Shown: piece after piece, positions 24,237-35,164 of the stretch
How positions within the stretch are numbered: the first letter of the stretch is position 1
Layout of the letters: the number at the start of each line of letters is the position of its first letter
Origin: Aurelia coerulea
Lineage: Eukaryota; Cnidaria; Scyphozoa; Semaeostomeae; Ulmaridae
Length of the DNA stretch: 64,000 nucleotides
Direction: 5' to 3'
NCBI GenBank assembly: GCA_039566865.1
Contig: CM076951.1
Span: 20,097,484 to 20,161,483, forward strand
Notes under the pieces: model-generated
What the model was told of the DNA's origin: nothing
Databases searched by the model: none
The model's input: the letters and a program-made list of their open reading frames with translations, nothing else
Program-made: the position numbers and the translations under genes

Positions 24237-25323
24237 CCGGGTGACCCAGAAAAAAGTGACCCAACGCAATCTGTTACAGTAAGTACCCGCAAATAAGAAA
24301 CCCCCCTTGAATAAGAAACAGGTTTCAATTTCTTCAAAAAAAGGCTCCTTTAATAAGAAACAATTTTAGGTCTGAAATTTAAATGTTTCTCGTTTTCATG
24401 TTTTTTATTATAGTTTGTTCCTGAATGCCAAAAGATATTCCCATAAATGACTGTGATGAATGCAGTATTCTCAAAACAGAATGAACATTTTCAAAATTAA
24501 AGATTTACACCACAACAATGTAACGTGGTAAAAATGTAAAATGTACCATTAAGGTTAAATACACATGCATGTATGGTACTGTCATATACCTTGACTTGAC
24601 TTAACTTGATTACCTATATATAAGAAACTTTGACCCTTATCATGAAAAGGTCTCTTTAAATAAGAAACTCTCTGAGGCCTCAAATTAAAAAGTGGTTTCT
24701 TATTTGCGGGTACCCGCAGTATAGAAAATCAAGCAAGTGCCCGATTGAAATGCTTCAAACGTTGTTCTGTCGCTAAAAGACTGTGCTATGCTTTGTGCTA
24801 TGCTATGCTAAAAGTTGTGCTATGCTATGAGCATTTTTCGCAATTTTTTTTCGGCACGGTAAATTCCAAAGTTAAGAATTTCGAGGAAAAGGCCATGCCT
24901 GAAATCCTTAAAAAGTCGTCAAAAACAGGGGATCGATTTACAGCCATTTCAAATCTTCAAAACAACGAGGAGCGTGTTTCATTTCAAATTGGGAATAGGT
25001 AGCCCAGTCGGAAGTCTTCAGAGCAAGTTTATAGTCTCTAGGTACTTGAAAATATTCTCAGGCAAAATGAAACAGGCTCCTCGTTGTTATGAAGATTTGA
25101 AATGGCTTCAAATCGATCCCCTATTTTTGACGACTTTTGAGAAGTTCAAGCCTGCCCTTTTCCTCAAATCCTTAATTCAGGAACTTTCCCGTGCCCAAAA
25201 AATTGCGAAAATTATTCATAATGCAGGCTGGTCTTTTAGCAACAGAACAACGTTTGAAATATTTCAATCTGCCACTTACTTTTTTTCAGATTGCGTTGGG
25301 TCACTTTTTTCTGGGTCACCCGG
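24237..25323. mobile_element. Palindromic TA element (GTGACCCAACGCAATC) with a nested element
   Basis: CCGGGTGACCCAGAAAAAAG pairs with CTTTTTTCTGGGTCACCCGG. Further arm pairs are GATCGATTTACAGCC against its counterpart near 25108, and ACGTTGTTCTGT against ACAGAACAACGT. TA flanks at 24235-24236 and 25324-25325. Plus-strand frames at 24745-25330 are arms of this palindrome, not genes. Confidence 0.8.
24284..24712. mobile_element. Nested TA element with TACCCGCAAATAAGAAACC ends
   Basis: TACCCGCAAATAAGAAACC at the left equals the complement of GGTTTCTTATTTGCGGGTA at the right. The inside contains several further AATAAGAAAC motifs, so the terminal word is repeated within the element. It sits in the left arm of the larger palindrome. 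Confidence 0.7.
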
Positions 25324-25471
25324 TACATGAGAAGGTTTTGGAAAAAGATTTGAATAAGGCTTTAGTTTTAACCACAACATTTTGATCAGAAGAAGGATGG
25401 ATAACTTGCGAAAATTACATCACGAGTCAATGCACTAATTTTATATAGGAAACTAACCTCCGGGTGTTGAA

Positions 25472-26100
25472 GGTGTTGTGGCGCAGTGGTGTAATCCTCT
25501 GACTTTGCAGCCAGAACAGTCAGGCGGAGTGGGTTCGATACCCGGTAGGACCCCACCACTTGAGCGTCATGACAAGGGGTCGAGGGATTCGATTAGGTCT
25601 GCTCCCGGGGGGGGGCGGGGCACTTCACTATAATTTTATACAGGGGTGTGCGCCGCCAGGATTTCTGTTATGACCCAATCCCAGAATTTTGGTCAGATAT
25701 TGATATCCAATCCCAGAATTTTGAAGCAGTAGCAAAGGACAATTCAACGTCTCAATCATTTTCAACGGATTTCCTCTCAGTTATGGTCACAAGCAGAAAA
25801 AATCTGTTCTGAATCAATGGGGGACATTCAACACCCATTACCAGAATTTTTAGTACAACAGTTAACCCCAATCCCAGAAAGTTCCAAGTGAAAGTATACC
25901 CCAATCACAGAAAATTTCCAGTAAAAGTATACCCCATTCCCAGAATTTTCAGGCCAAAAACTACCCAAAACTGGCGCACATCCCCGTCTGACCCGATAGT
26001 GAAGTACCCCCCCCCCCCGGGGGGTCTGCTCTATTTCTGCGATCCCAGCGCTTGGCGCTGAAAAACGCAACTCCACCTTCACCTTCACCTTCACTTCACC
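25472..26100 (+). mobile_element. tRNA-derived SINE, copy 2, split by a transposon
   Basis: The A box is TGGCGCAGTGG and the B box GGTTCGATACC. The body is split at 25605-26023, after which TATTTCTGCGATCCCAGC and the ACCTTC tail continue. A probable target duplication ACCTCCGGG lies before the head (about 25457) and after the tail (about 26098). Confidence 0.8.
25605..26023. mobile_element. G/C-run-ended DNA element inserted in the SINE (8-bp duplication)
   Basis: GTCTGCTC is present once in uninterrupted SINE copies and twice here (25597-25604 and 26024-26031). The element starts CCGGGGGGGGGCGGGGCACT and ends AGTGAAGTACCCCCC, with inner complementary words (GGGGTGTGCGCC against GGCGCACATCCCC). 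It has internal repeats of AATCCCAGAATTTT. An 8-bp duplication suggests the hAT group. Worn relatives occur at 35165-36000, 51126-51466, 57720-57995 and from 63600. Confidence 0.7.
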
Positions 26101-26655
26101 TCCGGGGCTACTGGTAGGCAGTTTCTTAGATGTTAGGACACTTAAAGAAAGCCTTCAAAGTTGTGGCAACAATATCGAAACTATGAAACTGTGATATACT
26201 TTGGCAAAGTTCTGCTCGACGTATTTCATGACTAAACTTTTCAAAAGAATTTACTAAGCTTGCCTTTTGATGAATGCACGAGAAGCAGAAATATTAAATA
26301 AATTGGGAACCGCTGGCAACATTTGCTCATATAAACATGATTTCAAAATAATAAAAACAATATTTTGAAAATTTGGGGGGGGCGCCCCCCCCCCCCCGGT
26401 CGCTGAGCTCAGGATGGTCTTTGTAATCATCTAAAAAGATCTTATGGTTTACTTTCTTGACAGAAAGACATCGCATGAGAATGATTCACATAGAATACTA
26501 GACCACCAAAAAGGAAACTTTGTATGCTTGTAAAAGAACACCAAATGAGTTAACGTGCAGAAAAGACTCTTGAATCCCACAAGACAAGCAAACCATTGAA
26601 TGGAGAGAAAATAGCTGGCAACTTCAACAGATAGCAATAAATGGTTTCCAAAGCA
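26100..26655. other. No gene recognised
   Basis: A G/C homopolymer junction at about 26374-26399 (GGGGGGGGCGCCCCCC) looks like a collapsed transposon end. Otherwise only short frames are present. Confidence 0.4.
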
Positions 26656-26665
26656 CGTGGCATAC

Positions 26666-27183
26666 AGCATAGGTTCCAAATCTTTAAAAAGGCTAGTGTA
26701 AAATTCAATGACCTATTTCTTTCAACTGGATGACTTCAAAAAACTTTAGCTATTTCTCTATAATTCTACCGTTGGACTTCGCTGAAATCTTCAATATTTT
26801 CAGAATTAGAGTGTTTTTCTTCTTATTGAAGAATTCAAGGAAAATTTTCAAAAAAACTTAAAACCATCGTAATTTCTAAACTGTTTGACGTAACATGAAA
26901 TAATTTCGAAGAAAACCATAGTTTATGGATGTCTACAATATGGCATCAAGCAAAAGTCTGTCACACTTCTGGTTTATGATTTAGAAATTTGATGACGTCA
27001 CATCCTCAAATGAATTGAAATGTAAGATACGCTGTAATTTCGAAAAATATTCAAAACTTCTAAAAAGTCCAACGGTAGAATTATAGATCAAAACTTTCTT
27101 TCAAACCATTCAATCAGAAGAAATAGGTCATAGAATCTTACACCCACCTTTTTACGCAGAGTTAAAGATTTGGAACCTATGCT
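26666..27183. mobile_element. Mutator-like palindromic MITE (AGCATAGGTTCC), copy 1
   Basis: AGCATAGGTTCCAAATCTTT pairs with AAAGATTTGGAACCTATGCT. The 9-bp flanks are GTGGCATAC (26657-26665) and GTCGCATAC (27184-27192), a target duplication with one change. A 9-bp duplication is the known signature of Mutator-like elements. The copy folds along its length and encodes nothing. Confidence 0.8.
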
Positions 27184-27831
27184 GTCGCATACTCATCAGT
27201 TTCGTTCGTGCAAAGAGCAAATTAACGATGCCAACAAATATATTCGCTTAGGACATCAAACTGATGCGCGTTTTTAGAAACTGTTTATTGAAATTTATTG
27301 CAGCTACCAACGTATATTCACGGTTATACCGGGTGGGTCAGAAAAAACGTGGGGTGTTTGGTGGACGTTGCGTTTAGCCACCCGATTGTAGTGAACTAAA
27401 TTTTTTCTTGCAACCAGAGGTCTAACTTAGATCATGAATCTTTTTCTCATCGAAATCGGTCAATTGTTGTATTAATCAACAAATCTTCTCTTCGTAAGAC
27501 GGTTCAGTTTCATCATTTTAGTTCAGTTTCATCATTTTAAAATTCCACCAACATACAATATTGAAATAATTAATACATTAAACACAAAAGAAAACTATTA
27601 TAACTAAATTTAACTTAACTAACATACAACAACAATACTGATCAATTAAATACAAATAAGGAGAATTGTATGCATGGGAATTTCTTAAGGAGGAGCTCTC
27701 TCAGTAGCTAGGCTAATCGAGGAGAGAGGACCCCCTGGTTTAAAAATGACTAATGAAATCTAAAAATCGTTTGAATTGTTGGTTAACTTTTAGTATCATT
27801 CAAAGAGATACACAATGCAAGTATATGACAG

Positions 27832-28013
27832 CTATGATTGGTAGTTATTCTCAAAAAAGTAGGCTTTGAGTTTACGACGAAAGCTAAAAGCAGACGATGA
27901 ACATTTAAGATCAGCAGGAATGCTATTCCAGCACTTTGCTCCAAAGTAACGCACAGACCTGAGACCATATTGAAGGGTATTTTTCTGAGTTACAAAAATG
28001 TCAATCTTGGAAG
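27832..28013 (-). CDS. C-terminal part of the LINE ORF2, separated by the inserted transposon
   Basis: The frame continues the ORF2 that stops being LINE sequence at 30385: the words RQASK at the junction lead into IDIFVTQKNT here. The tail carries VRYFGAKCWNSIP, a stretch common at the end of CR1/jockey-type reverse transcriptases. It ends with a stop at 27832. The duplication CTTGGAAG keeps the frame in register once the insert is ignored. Confidence 0.75.
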
Positions 28014-30384
28014 CCCGGCGGGTCAGCTCTAGGGGCCCAAGTGTAACCATGCTCGTCTACGAAATCTCTGAGAAAGGGGGCAAAATCTTCATCAAATCTA
28101 GGACAGAGAAACCAGGAAAAAGGGTAGTTTTTTGAAAAAAAGATCCTAGATTTTCAAAATAAGGGGTAAAAATCTATTTCCAGCATGTTTCATCATATGT
28201 TAAATGATAAAATCACTAGAAACCAACAACAACTGCAACATCAATTCAAGTCAGGTGATGATATCTTTTTCAAATTACAGGTCTTGCATGCATTGACACC
28301 ACTGTTGTCTTCGCTAAGAATTCTTTGGAAATTCTTGCAAATTCTGAATCAATTTCTGAAGTCTTTATGATACCCCTCAAGAATGTTTGTGTGCATTGAG
28401 AACACTTGGAAGATCCTTGAGAATTCTTAGCTAATGCAGATGGTGTTGATGCACAAAAAAACGAGTGCAATCACCTTGCAATGCAGAAACCAATTGTATC
28501 TCCTTGTAGAAGCACTAATTGTTAGCCCATTGCAAGTTGAGAATGGAAACATAAGCAATTTGACATAAGAACCAGTAAAAGATTAATATTCAATTATTCA
28601 ACATAGAAATAATGGAATATTGTCTGTCTTCAACAGCTGTTTACTGTACCTCAGCGAAAAGGAAGGATGTTGCAAATATTATCTCAAACTGGCAACAAAT
28701 TCATTTGTTCACAGAACATCAGCAACATGTAGCATAAAACCTTGCTGGATATGCTTGATGCTGATCAATCATAGTAATGTCACTGCACATTTGTTTCGAC
28801 TGTTATTACAATGCAACATTTGCCATTGCCATTATTGCCAAGTTTGAAATTCCAGATGTGTTTTCCTCTTCAAAACAAGATAGTTTATCCTTTATTTGTG
28901 TGTCTGATGTGCTGATATGTTCACTGCAAATACGACTCAACTGTAGGTCAAATGATATAAAGCAAGTGATTGTTGGTTGCTTAGTTTTGTCTCGTGTGTC
29001 ATTCTCTATTACTGTCAGTCAACAATGTCAACTGGCTGCCCTTTGTTGGGCCTAAAAAGGCAATTAATTGCACAAAACAACATTACCAACCATCAGTTTC
29101 AGCTTCCTTCTTTACCTTTTGCCAGGGTAGCTAATTATCGACTTTTAGCAATGCCTTGGACGACTTCTATTAAAGGAATAGAAATCTTACATCTAAGTTC
29201 TTGTCTTCATTCAGGAGTACCCTGGTACTCTGGCACTGTGTAGGGGCTCTTTGGTTTTTCGCGCCAAAAATGTTAGTTGTTGTAGTTGTTGCTTCTATTT
29301 GGCCAAAGATGGCGGCAGTGGATTGTGGATGATAATGTTGAGAATACCTCTCTTTTGAGCTTGGTTGAAGTAATAGGTAAGAGATCACTTTTGCTTTGAA
29401 ATCTGTCGTTTAGTGTAGCAAGCCTTGGGTAGTTCATCGCTGACAAATGTGCCCGTTATTTTGCAAATGCCGGTAGATATTATTATATGGCCATGCATGG
29501 CCTAAGTCAAAGCTTGGTTGCCAACCAATGCATGGCCATATAATAATATGGTTGGTTTGGTTGATTGAATTTTTGCTTTTGTGGAGAATTATCATATATG
29601 CTACCTAAATAATCCTATCTCTGCCATTAACTTTACATGTTTACCAACTGAAATTAGATTCACCAACAGTTGTATTTTTTGTTGAATAAACTAAATATTA
29701 TATTTGCAGATCAGATGGAATTGTGTATGTTCTTGCTTCACCTCCTAGGAATTAGCTGCTGGAGCAATAAAGATTTCCCAGATAATGTTACATATCGTAA
29801 ATGTTTGTTAAATCAGTTGTATCATTATTTTTTGGTTAACTGCAAGTAGTGCATAGTCACATTCATACCAATTTTGTTATTTTAACAGTTTGTCAACAAA
29901 TGGTTTTTTTGCAGTCTAGCCATTTGCTATCATATAAGCAAGCACGCTGGCATTTGTTATTCAAGTATCACACATTTACAAGTTATAGTAATAAAGGCCA
30001 TGTACACAATAACATGACAGGAATTATATACATTATTATGATAAGAATTCCAGTATTCTTGAGCCACACAAAGACTTTAAATGTTTCTGAACAAGAATTC
30101 TTAGGCAGGAAAACATGTTAATGTGGGCAAGGCCTGTACTGTAGTAGCATTATATAGAGCTTAATATATATGTTCACCACACTATTTATCACCTCACTTG
30201 ATAAGTCCTATCTTATAGATTTGTCAGAGAAATCCTGTAAAAAGGGCCATTATTTTCCAAATTTGTCAGAGAAAAGCCCGTGAAAGGGGTTGTTTTCTCC
30301 ATCCAAAATCAGAGAAAAGGGTTAACTTGAAAAGTTGCCAGACAAGCATGGTTACACTTGGACCCCTAGAGCTGACCCGCCGGG
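28014..30384. mobile_element. 2.37-kb DNA transposon inserted in LINE ORF2 (8-bp duplication)
   Basis: CTTGGAAG occurs at 28006-28013 and 30385-30392. The ends are CCCGGCGGGTCAGCTCTAGG and its complement CCTAGAGCTGACCCGCCGGG, and the inverted repeat extends about 38 bp with one mismatch. Subterminal CAGAGAAA words recur at both ends. Frames inside are below 93 codons and unrecognised, so this is a non-autonomous copy of an element with an 8-bp target (hAT-like or P-like; not resolved). Confidence 0.85.
29484..29551. repeat. Strong hairpin with ATATGGCCATGCATGG arms
   Basis: ATTATTATATGGCCATGCATGG and CCAATGCATGGCCATATAATAATAT form two nearly perfect arms of about 24 bp around a loop of about 24 bases, inside the transposon at 28014-30384. 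No function can be assigned. Confidence 0.7.
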
Positions 30385-33300
30385 CTTGGAAGCTTGCCGA
30401 GTACCATATTGATGAACAGATTCAACCAATGCAAAGAAAGAATGAAAATAAGGAGGAGCAGTCTTGTTAACACAATCATACACAAAACCAAGCAATTTTA
30501 ACTGAAAGAGATCATGCAGCTTTAAAATCTTTAAGTCAGAGAAGATTGGTGTAGAAGGAGAAGTGAAATGTTCAAATGAGATTGCCCTTAGAACCCGTTT
30601 CTGTAATAGAAATACTGGCTTGATATAAGTCTCATAGGTGAGGCCCCAAACTAAAATTCCATATTGCAGAAAAGGTGAAAACAGAGAGTTGTAGAGGCAT
30701 ACCAAAACACTGATCGGTAAGAAGTGTCTTACTTTGAAAAACATCCCACAAGTTCTAGCCAGCTTTTTAGATAGTTCTGTAAGGTGATATTTCCATGAAA
30801 GATTTTCATCTAAAAGAACACCAAGAAATTTGACATGACATGTCTGTTTGATAGGAAGGTTTCCAATCTTTATACTGACGGTTTCCGGAGCAGAATGTTG
30901 AGGAGACTTAAAAATTATGAAATTGGTTTTGTCAATGTTGAGTGACAATTTGTTAACATCTAACCATAATTTGACTTTTTTCAATTCCTTATTAACCACA
31001 TTCTGAAGATGATGAAGACTTTCAGCTTCATAATAGATGTTGGTATCATCTGCAAATAAGTAGAAGTCTAGTTTTGAGGATGAAAGAGGTAAATCATTTA
31101 TGTAAATCAAGAAAAGAAGGGGGCCAAGGACAGAACCCTGTGGAACACCACAGGTAACACTGAGATGACTGGAATTAGAACCATTCACTGAGACATATTG
31201 CTTCCGATCTGAGAGATATGATTTAAACCAATCTAAAGCAGTTCCTCTAATTCCATAATGTTCTAGCTTCATCAAAAGAATATTATGATTCACTGTATCA
31301 AATGCCTTCTGCAAGTCAATAAATATTCCACAGCCAAATTTTCTATTGTCTAATGAGTTTTTGATGGCTTCAGTTAAACTAACCAGGGCATGGCTAATGG
31401 AGTGGCTGGCACGAAAACCGAATTGTAAAGTATATAAGATTTCATGCTTTTCTAGGAATTTATAGAGACGTTCATACATGACTTTTTCAGCAATTTTGCT
31501 AAAGACAGAGAGAAGAGAAATAGGTCTATAATTTGAAGATGTTAGTGGACAACCTTTTTTAAATAGTGGAATTACTTTGGCCAGCTTCATCTTGTCAGGA
31601 AATACCCCAAACTGAAATGCCTCATTTATAATTAGAGACAAAGGAGAAGATATCAATGGAGAGAGAAGTTTTAAGATTTTCATGGGAATGCTGTTAGGTC
31701 CAAGAGACTTTCCAGACTTTAGGACAGAGATAACATCAGATATTTCAGAAGGTACTGAAGGTGACATGAAAAATGAATTTCCAACTCTGTCACCCATGAA
31801 ATTCAAAGGTGACTTGTTAGAAGGTGGTATATTTTTGGTGATATCATGGGAGACATTAACAAAGAACTTATTAAAAATGTTTGCAATAACTGCTGGATCT
31901 GATGTAAAATTACCATTCGAGTCCTTAAGCTTACTTATTACATTTACATTGTTTGATTTTCTAATACTGATAACTGATTTAATTCCTGACCATAACTGTT
32001 TCATGTTGTTACTGTTTTTTTGAAAGTAGTTGTAGAAATAACTGGCTTTACTTTCTCTCAAGGTAACTGCAACCCTATTTCGAAACTGTTTATAAAGATC
32101 TATAAGAGACTGGTCCTTGTTCTTTTTAATCTTTTTAAGTAGCTTATCTCTGATGCGCATCATTTTTTGTATTTTGCCATTGATCCATGGTTTATTCCTG
32201 AATTTAATATCTCTCTTTGTGAGTTTCTTCAAAGGAGCATGGGTTTTGACTAATTCATCAAGGCTGGAGAGGAGTCTGTTGAACTTCGCATTAACATCCA
32301 AAGCACTGTCATTTAAGAATGAAAGGTCAAGGTTTGCAAAATCATTTAGGACTTTTCCCTCACTGAGGTTAGAAAAATCATGCTGGGAATATGATAAGCT
32401 CTTATAAGGGATACCTGCATGCCTGACAATTAGAAACTGAGGGAAGTGATCCGTTATTTGCGTCATAATGTTACCACTTAAGGTTTCATTGTCTGTGATG
32501 TTTGAAAAGATATTGTCAATAAGGGTGGAAGAATATCCAGATACTCGAGAGGGATGAAGGATATAAGGAAGAAATTGCTTTGAAAAGAGGAAATTAACAT
32601 AATTTGTGATAGGAGTGTCAAAGTTATACTTCAGAAGGTTGATATTAAAATCTCCAAGGATAAAAACTTGTTTATTAAATACAGCTGGATTGGACAGGGT
32701 TTCTTGTAGATATTCACAGAAAGTGTCAATATCTGAGCTTGGATGACGATAGGTACAGCAAAACAGATAATTTTTACCATTTCTGTTTTCAACTTCAACC
32801 CAGACTGACTCAAAGTCAATGCTATCCTTACCTAGATCTGGTCTAGGAGTAGGAGTAAGTCCTGATTTCACATAAAGTGCAACACCACCATTTTGAGTAT
32901 GAGACTGGGATGAAAAGTAACTATAACCAGGAATTTCCACATTCGTTTTTATAGGATTTTCAAGAGAATTCCATGTTTCAGACACACCTATAACATCAAA
33001 ATTTATTTTCAAAGTTGAAAGAGTTGAAATAAGCTCATCGAGATGAAGAGAGAGACTTCTAATATTCAAATGAAATAAGGAAAGATCATTTTCTGAAGTA
33101 ACAAGTGTAGATAAGTCCTGGAGGGTATGATAACTAGAGTTGACATTAGAAGGTAAATGTTCATCAATATCATAGTCTTCTAAGTTAGGCAAGTTTATAA
33201 GACCAGAGGTTATTTCAAAGGATGGCTCTGAATCAACCCAAGATGGAAAATCATAGTTGAACAGGTTTGACAATTCATTTGTATCTAATGAGCCGAAAGG

Positions 33301-33498
33301 AAACATGACTGCTGTACACATTGAGCAGAACCAAGGCACATCATCAGGTTCATTTTGAAGCCCTTCATATTCTGCCACAGATACGTTGGTGCATTTTATG
33401 TGAATCCAAAAGTTGCAGTGATTACAAAAAACTGATTTATAATGATCAGGTATATTCTTATGGCAAATGCCACAAGGAGATGAAATTGACTTAGTCAT
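30352..33498 (-). CDS. LINE ORF2: PHD finger, EEP endonuclease, reverse transcriptase
   Basis: The frame has 1048 codons, open throughout, with an ATG start. Residues 9-61 hold a C4HC3 PHD-type zinc finger (C9, C12, C25, C28, H33, C36, C58, C61). The endonuclease domain shows HLNIRSL, SETWN, LGDFNIN and TDHFP. The RT domain shows NYRPISLLS, IDLQKAFDTVNH, GVPQGSVLGPLLF and the catalytic FADDTNIYYEA. This order matches CR1/L2/jockey-clade LINEs; such ORF2s nick target DNA and prime reverse transcription. The last 11 codons belong to the transposon at 28014-30384, so the native C-terminus lies at 28013-27832. The absence of stops in 1037 LINE codons indicates a young copy. Confidence 0.9.
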   Translation of the reverse strand: MTKSISSPCGICHKNIPDHYKSVFCNHCNFWIHIKCTNVSVAEYEGLQNEPDDVPWFCSMCTAVMFPFGSLDTNELSNLFNYDFPSWVDSEPSFEITSGLINLPNLEDYDIDEHLPSNVNSSYHTLQDLSTLVTSENDLSLFHLNIRSLSLHLDELISTLSTLKINFDVIGVSETWNSLENPIKTNVEIPGYSYFSSQSHTQNGGVALYVKSGLTPTPRPDLGKDSIDFESVWVEVENRNGKNYLFCCTYRHPSSDIDTFCEYLQETLSNPAVFNKQVFILGDFNINLLKYNFDTPITNYVNFLFSKQFLPYILHPSRVSGYSSTLIDNIFSNITDNETLSGNIMTQITDHFPQFLIVRHAGIPYKSLSYSQHDFSNLSEGKVLNDFANLDLSFLNDSALDVNAKFNRLLSSLDELVKTHAPLKKLTKRDIKFRNKPWINGKIQKMMRIRDKLLKKIKKNKDQSLIDLYKQFRNRVAVTLRESKASYFYNYFQKNSNNMKQLWSGIKSVISIRKSNNVNVISKLKDSNGNFTSDPAVIANIFNKFFVNVSHDITKNIPPSNKSPLNFMGDRVGNSFFMSPSVPSEISDVISVLKSGKSLGPNSIPMKILKLLSPLISSPLSLIINEAFQFGVFPDKMKLAKVIPLFKKGCPLTSSNYRPISLLSVFSKIAEKVMYERLYKFLEKHEILYTLQFGFRASHSISHALVSLTEAIKNSLDNRKFGCGIFIDLQKAFDTVNHNILLMKLEHYGIRGTALDWFKSYLSDRKQYVSVNGSNSSHLSVTCGVPQGSVLGPLLFLIYINDLPLSSSKLDFYLFADDTNIYYEAESLHHLQNVVNKELKKVKLWLDVNKLSLNIDKTNFIIFKSPQHSAPETVSIKIGNLPIKQTCHVKFLGVLLDENLSWKYHLTELSKKLARTCGMFFKVRHFLPISVLVCLYNSLFSPFLQYGILVWGLTYETYIKPVFLLQKRVLRAISFEHFTSPSTPIFSDLKILKLHDLFQLKLLGFVYDCVNKTAPPYFHSFFALVESVHQYGTRQASKPGGSALGVQV

Positions 33499-33614
33499 AT
33501 TAACGTGATAAAGTTAAATTGATCTGAACTGAAAATTAAGCATAGGAATAATTTCAATAGGATAGACACAACAAAGGCAAAATTCCAGATTTTGTCCATT
33601 TCTAAACTTACTCA

Positions 33615-34365
33615 TTAGACGGGTCCAAATGAGATTTCATTCTCAGATGAAGCTGAAGGTTCAGGAGGTTTATCTCGTATCATTAGTTTGTCCATGACAA
33701 AGTACGCAATTTTTCCTTTCTTACGTGCTTCAATGAGCTGTGGGACTTTTTCTCTGCGCCTATCCAATGTACGCTTTGCATAGTCAGCAACAAACTTTAC
33801 ATTCTCTGGCTTTTGAGATCTTGCCATTTGCAATACTTTTTCTTTGTCTTTCCACTTCAAGAATTTCACCACAATAGGGCGGGGATCATCATTTCTGCTG
33901 CCAAAATAAGAATTTTTGTTCCCTCTTTGTGACTTGTTTGGATTTCCAACACGGTGGCACCTTTCAATCTCCAGATTATCAGTGATGCCCAATTTGTCAG
34001 ACAGGGTATCTTTAACCACCTTTTCTGTGTCATCCCAGGATTTTTCTGTTAGTTTATCCTCTGCAATTCCAAATATTTTGACATTGTTTCTTCTACTGTG
34101 GTTTTCTAAATACTCAAGGTTGTCCTCCACGCATTCAATCTGGTCAAAAGAATCTTTGATATCATGTTCACTGGAATTTATCCGCTTATCTATCATGTCC
34201 ATCTTCAAGGTAGCATCGTCAAATTTGGATTGGCTAAACTGAAGGCTGAGTTTAATTTCAGCAACTTCCTTACGTAGATCTTTTAAGTCATCCTTGAAAC
34301 CTTCCACCATTAACTGTAGTGTATTCTTAAATGCGTTCGCTTGAACGTCAAGAAGATTTTGCACC
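33615..34365 (-). pseudogene. LINE ORF1, 5'-truncated
   Basis: The frame is open to the truncation point at 34365 with no ATG near its 5' edge (the first codon read is GTG). About 90 residues of heptad-rich coiled coil are followed by SRRNNVKIFGI, an RRM-like start, then IERCHRVG and PRPIVVKFLKWKDKE. That arrangement is known from L1-type and other LINE ORF1 RNA-binding chaperones. The stop at 33615 lies about 115 bp upstream of the ORF2 start. Confidence 0.8.
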
Positions 34366-34917
34366 AGACGTGGTATGGGAGTCTTGCAAACTGATGAAAT
34401 CTTTCACAAAGCCCCTTCAGCATGTTACCCTTGCCAAAGTTGCAGGTACACGCGGTATTATCAGGGAAGAATGAGATAGTTTTGTCATGATACAGCGCGT
34501 TGATCTTGTTGAAAGAAATCTCTTTAAACAACGCAGAGAAGCATGCGTTTATGCAGTCTCTCAAACATTTTCTCTGCGCAGGACAAGTTATGACAAGGCA
34601 TCCCAGGGGAGAAAACACTACTTCCGAATTGTTTCATTCTCCTCTGATAATACCACATGTACCTGTGACTTTGGCAAGGCTAAAATGCTGAAGGGGCTTG
34701 GTTAAAGGTTTCCTCATCTTGTAAGACTCCCATACAAAACCTTACGAAGAAAATCTTTTTTAAATAATGCATCACATGATCGATTTCGATGGGGAAAAGT
34801 TTATGATCTAAGTCAGATTTATGGCTGCACAGAATAATTTAGTTTACAACGATCGGATGGCTAAACGCGACGTCACAATCCGCCAAACATCCCACGTTTT
34901 TTTCCGCCTCACCAGGT

Positions 34918-35160
34918 AGGTAAATTTCTCTGTTTCTCGTGTAAGATTTAACTGCTCTGTTTAGATGTTAACATTAACATATTTGGTGTTCTTTAACAGA
35001 TGTTAGCAGTTTTCTTTCAGCAGGCCATACCATGCGAATGTCTAATGTTGCGTTTGTAAGTTATAACGATGTTGCTAGAGGCTGCTAATGTAATTATAGC
35101 CTATAACTGCAGCTCTTTTCGTAAATATTGCTAACTACAGTGCCTGTTTATGCCAAACCC
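34918..35160. other. No gene recognised
   Basis: A short AT-rich stretch between the split TA element and the worn G-rich element. Confidence 0.4.
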
Positions 35161-35164
35161 CTCA

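Larger units (their letters stand above)
27502..34365 (-). mobile_element. LINE retrotransposon (PHD finger, endonuclease, RT), 5'-truncated
   Basis: The element lies on the minus strand: a partial ORF1 (33615-34365), ORF2 (33498 downwards), a 3' UTR and a tail of two 19-bp direct repeats (GTTCAGTTTCATCATTTTA as read on the plus strand, 27502-27540). Tandem short tails of this kind are typical of CR1/L2-type LINEs. AGACG at 27497-27501 and 34366-34370 is a plausible target duplication. The 5' end is cut inside ORF1. ORF2 contains a 2.37-kb DNA transposon. Confidence 0.8.
27329..34916. mobile_element. Palindromic TA element split by a 6.9-kb LINE
   Basis: The left arm 27329-27501 (CCGGGTGGGTCAGAAAAAAC, TTAGATCATGA, TCTTCGTAAG) pairs with the right arm about 34740-34916 (CTTACGAAG, TCATGATCTAAG type words, GCCTCACCAGG). 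The inner arms 34371-34470 and 34632-34738 continue the same hairpin. TA flanks both ends. Between them lies the LINE at 27502-34365, so the original element was about 0.72 kb. Confidence 0.75.

Noticed and set aside
24745..25330. Two plus-strand frames of 85 and 118 codons
   Set aside because: They are the two arms of the palindromic element 24237-25323; their proteins are complements of one another's strand.
34310..34705. Opposed frames with similar FGK-MLKGL words
   Set aside because: The similarity arises because the two frames are the two arms of the split TA palindrome, not because of a duplicated gene.
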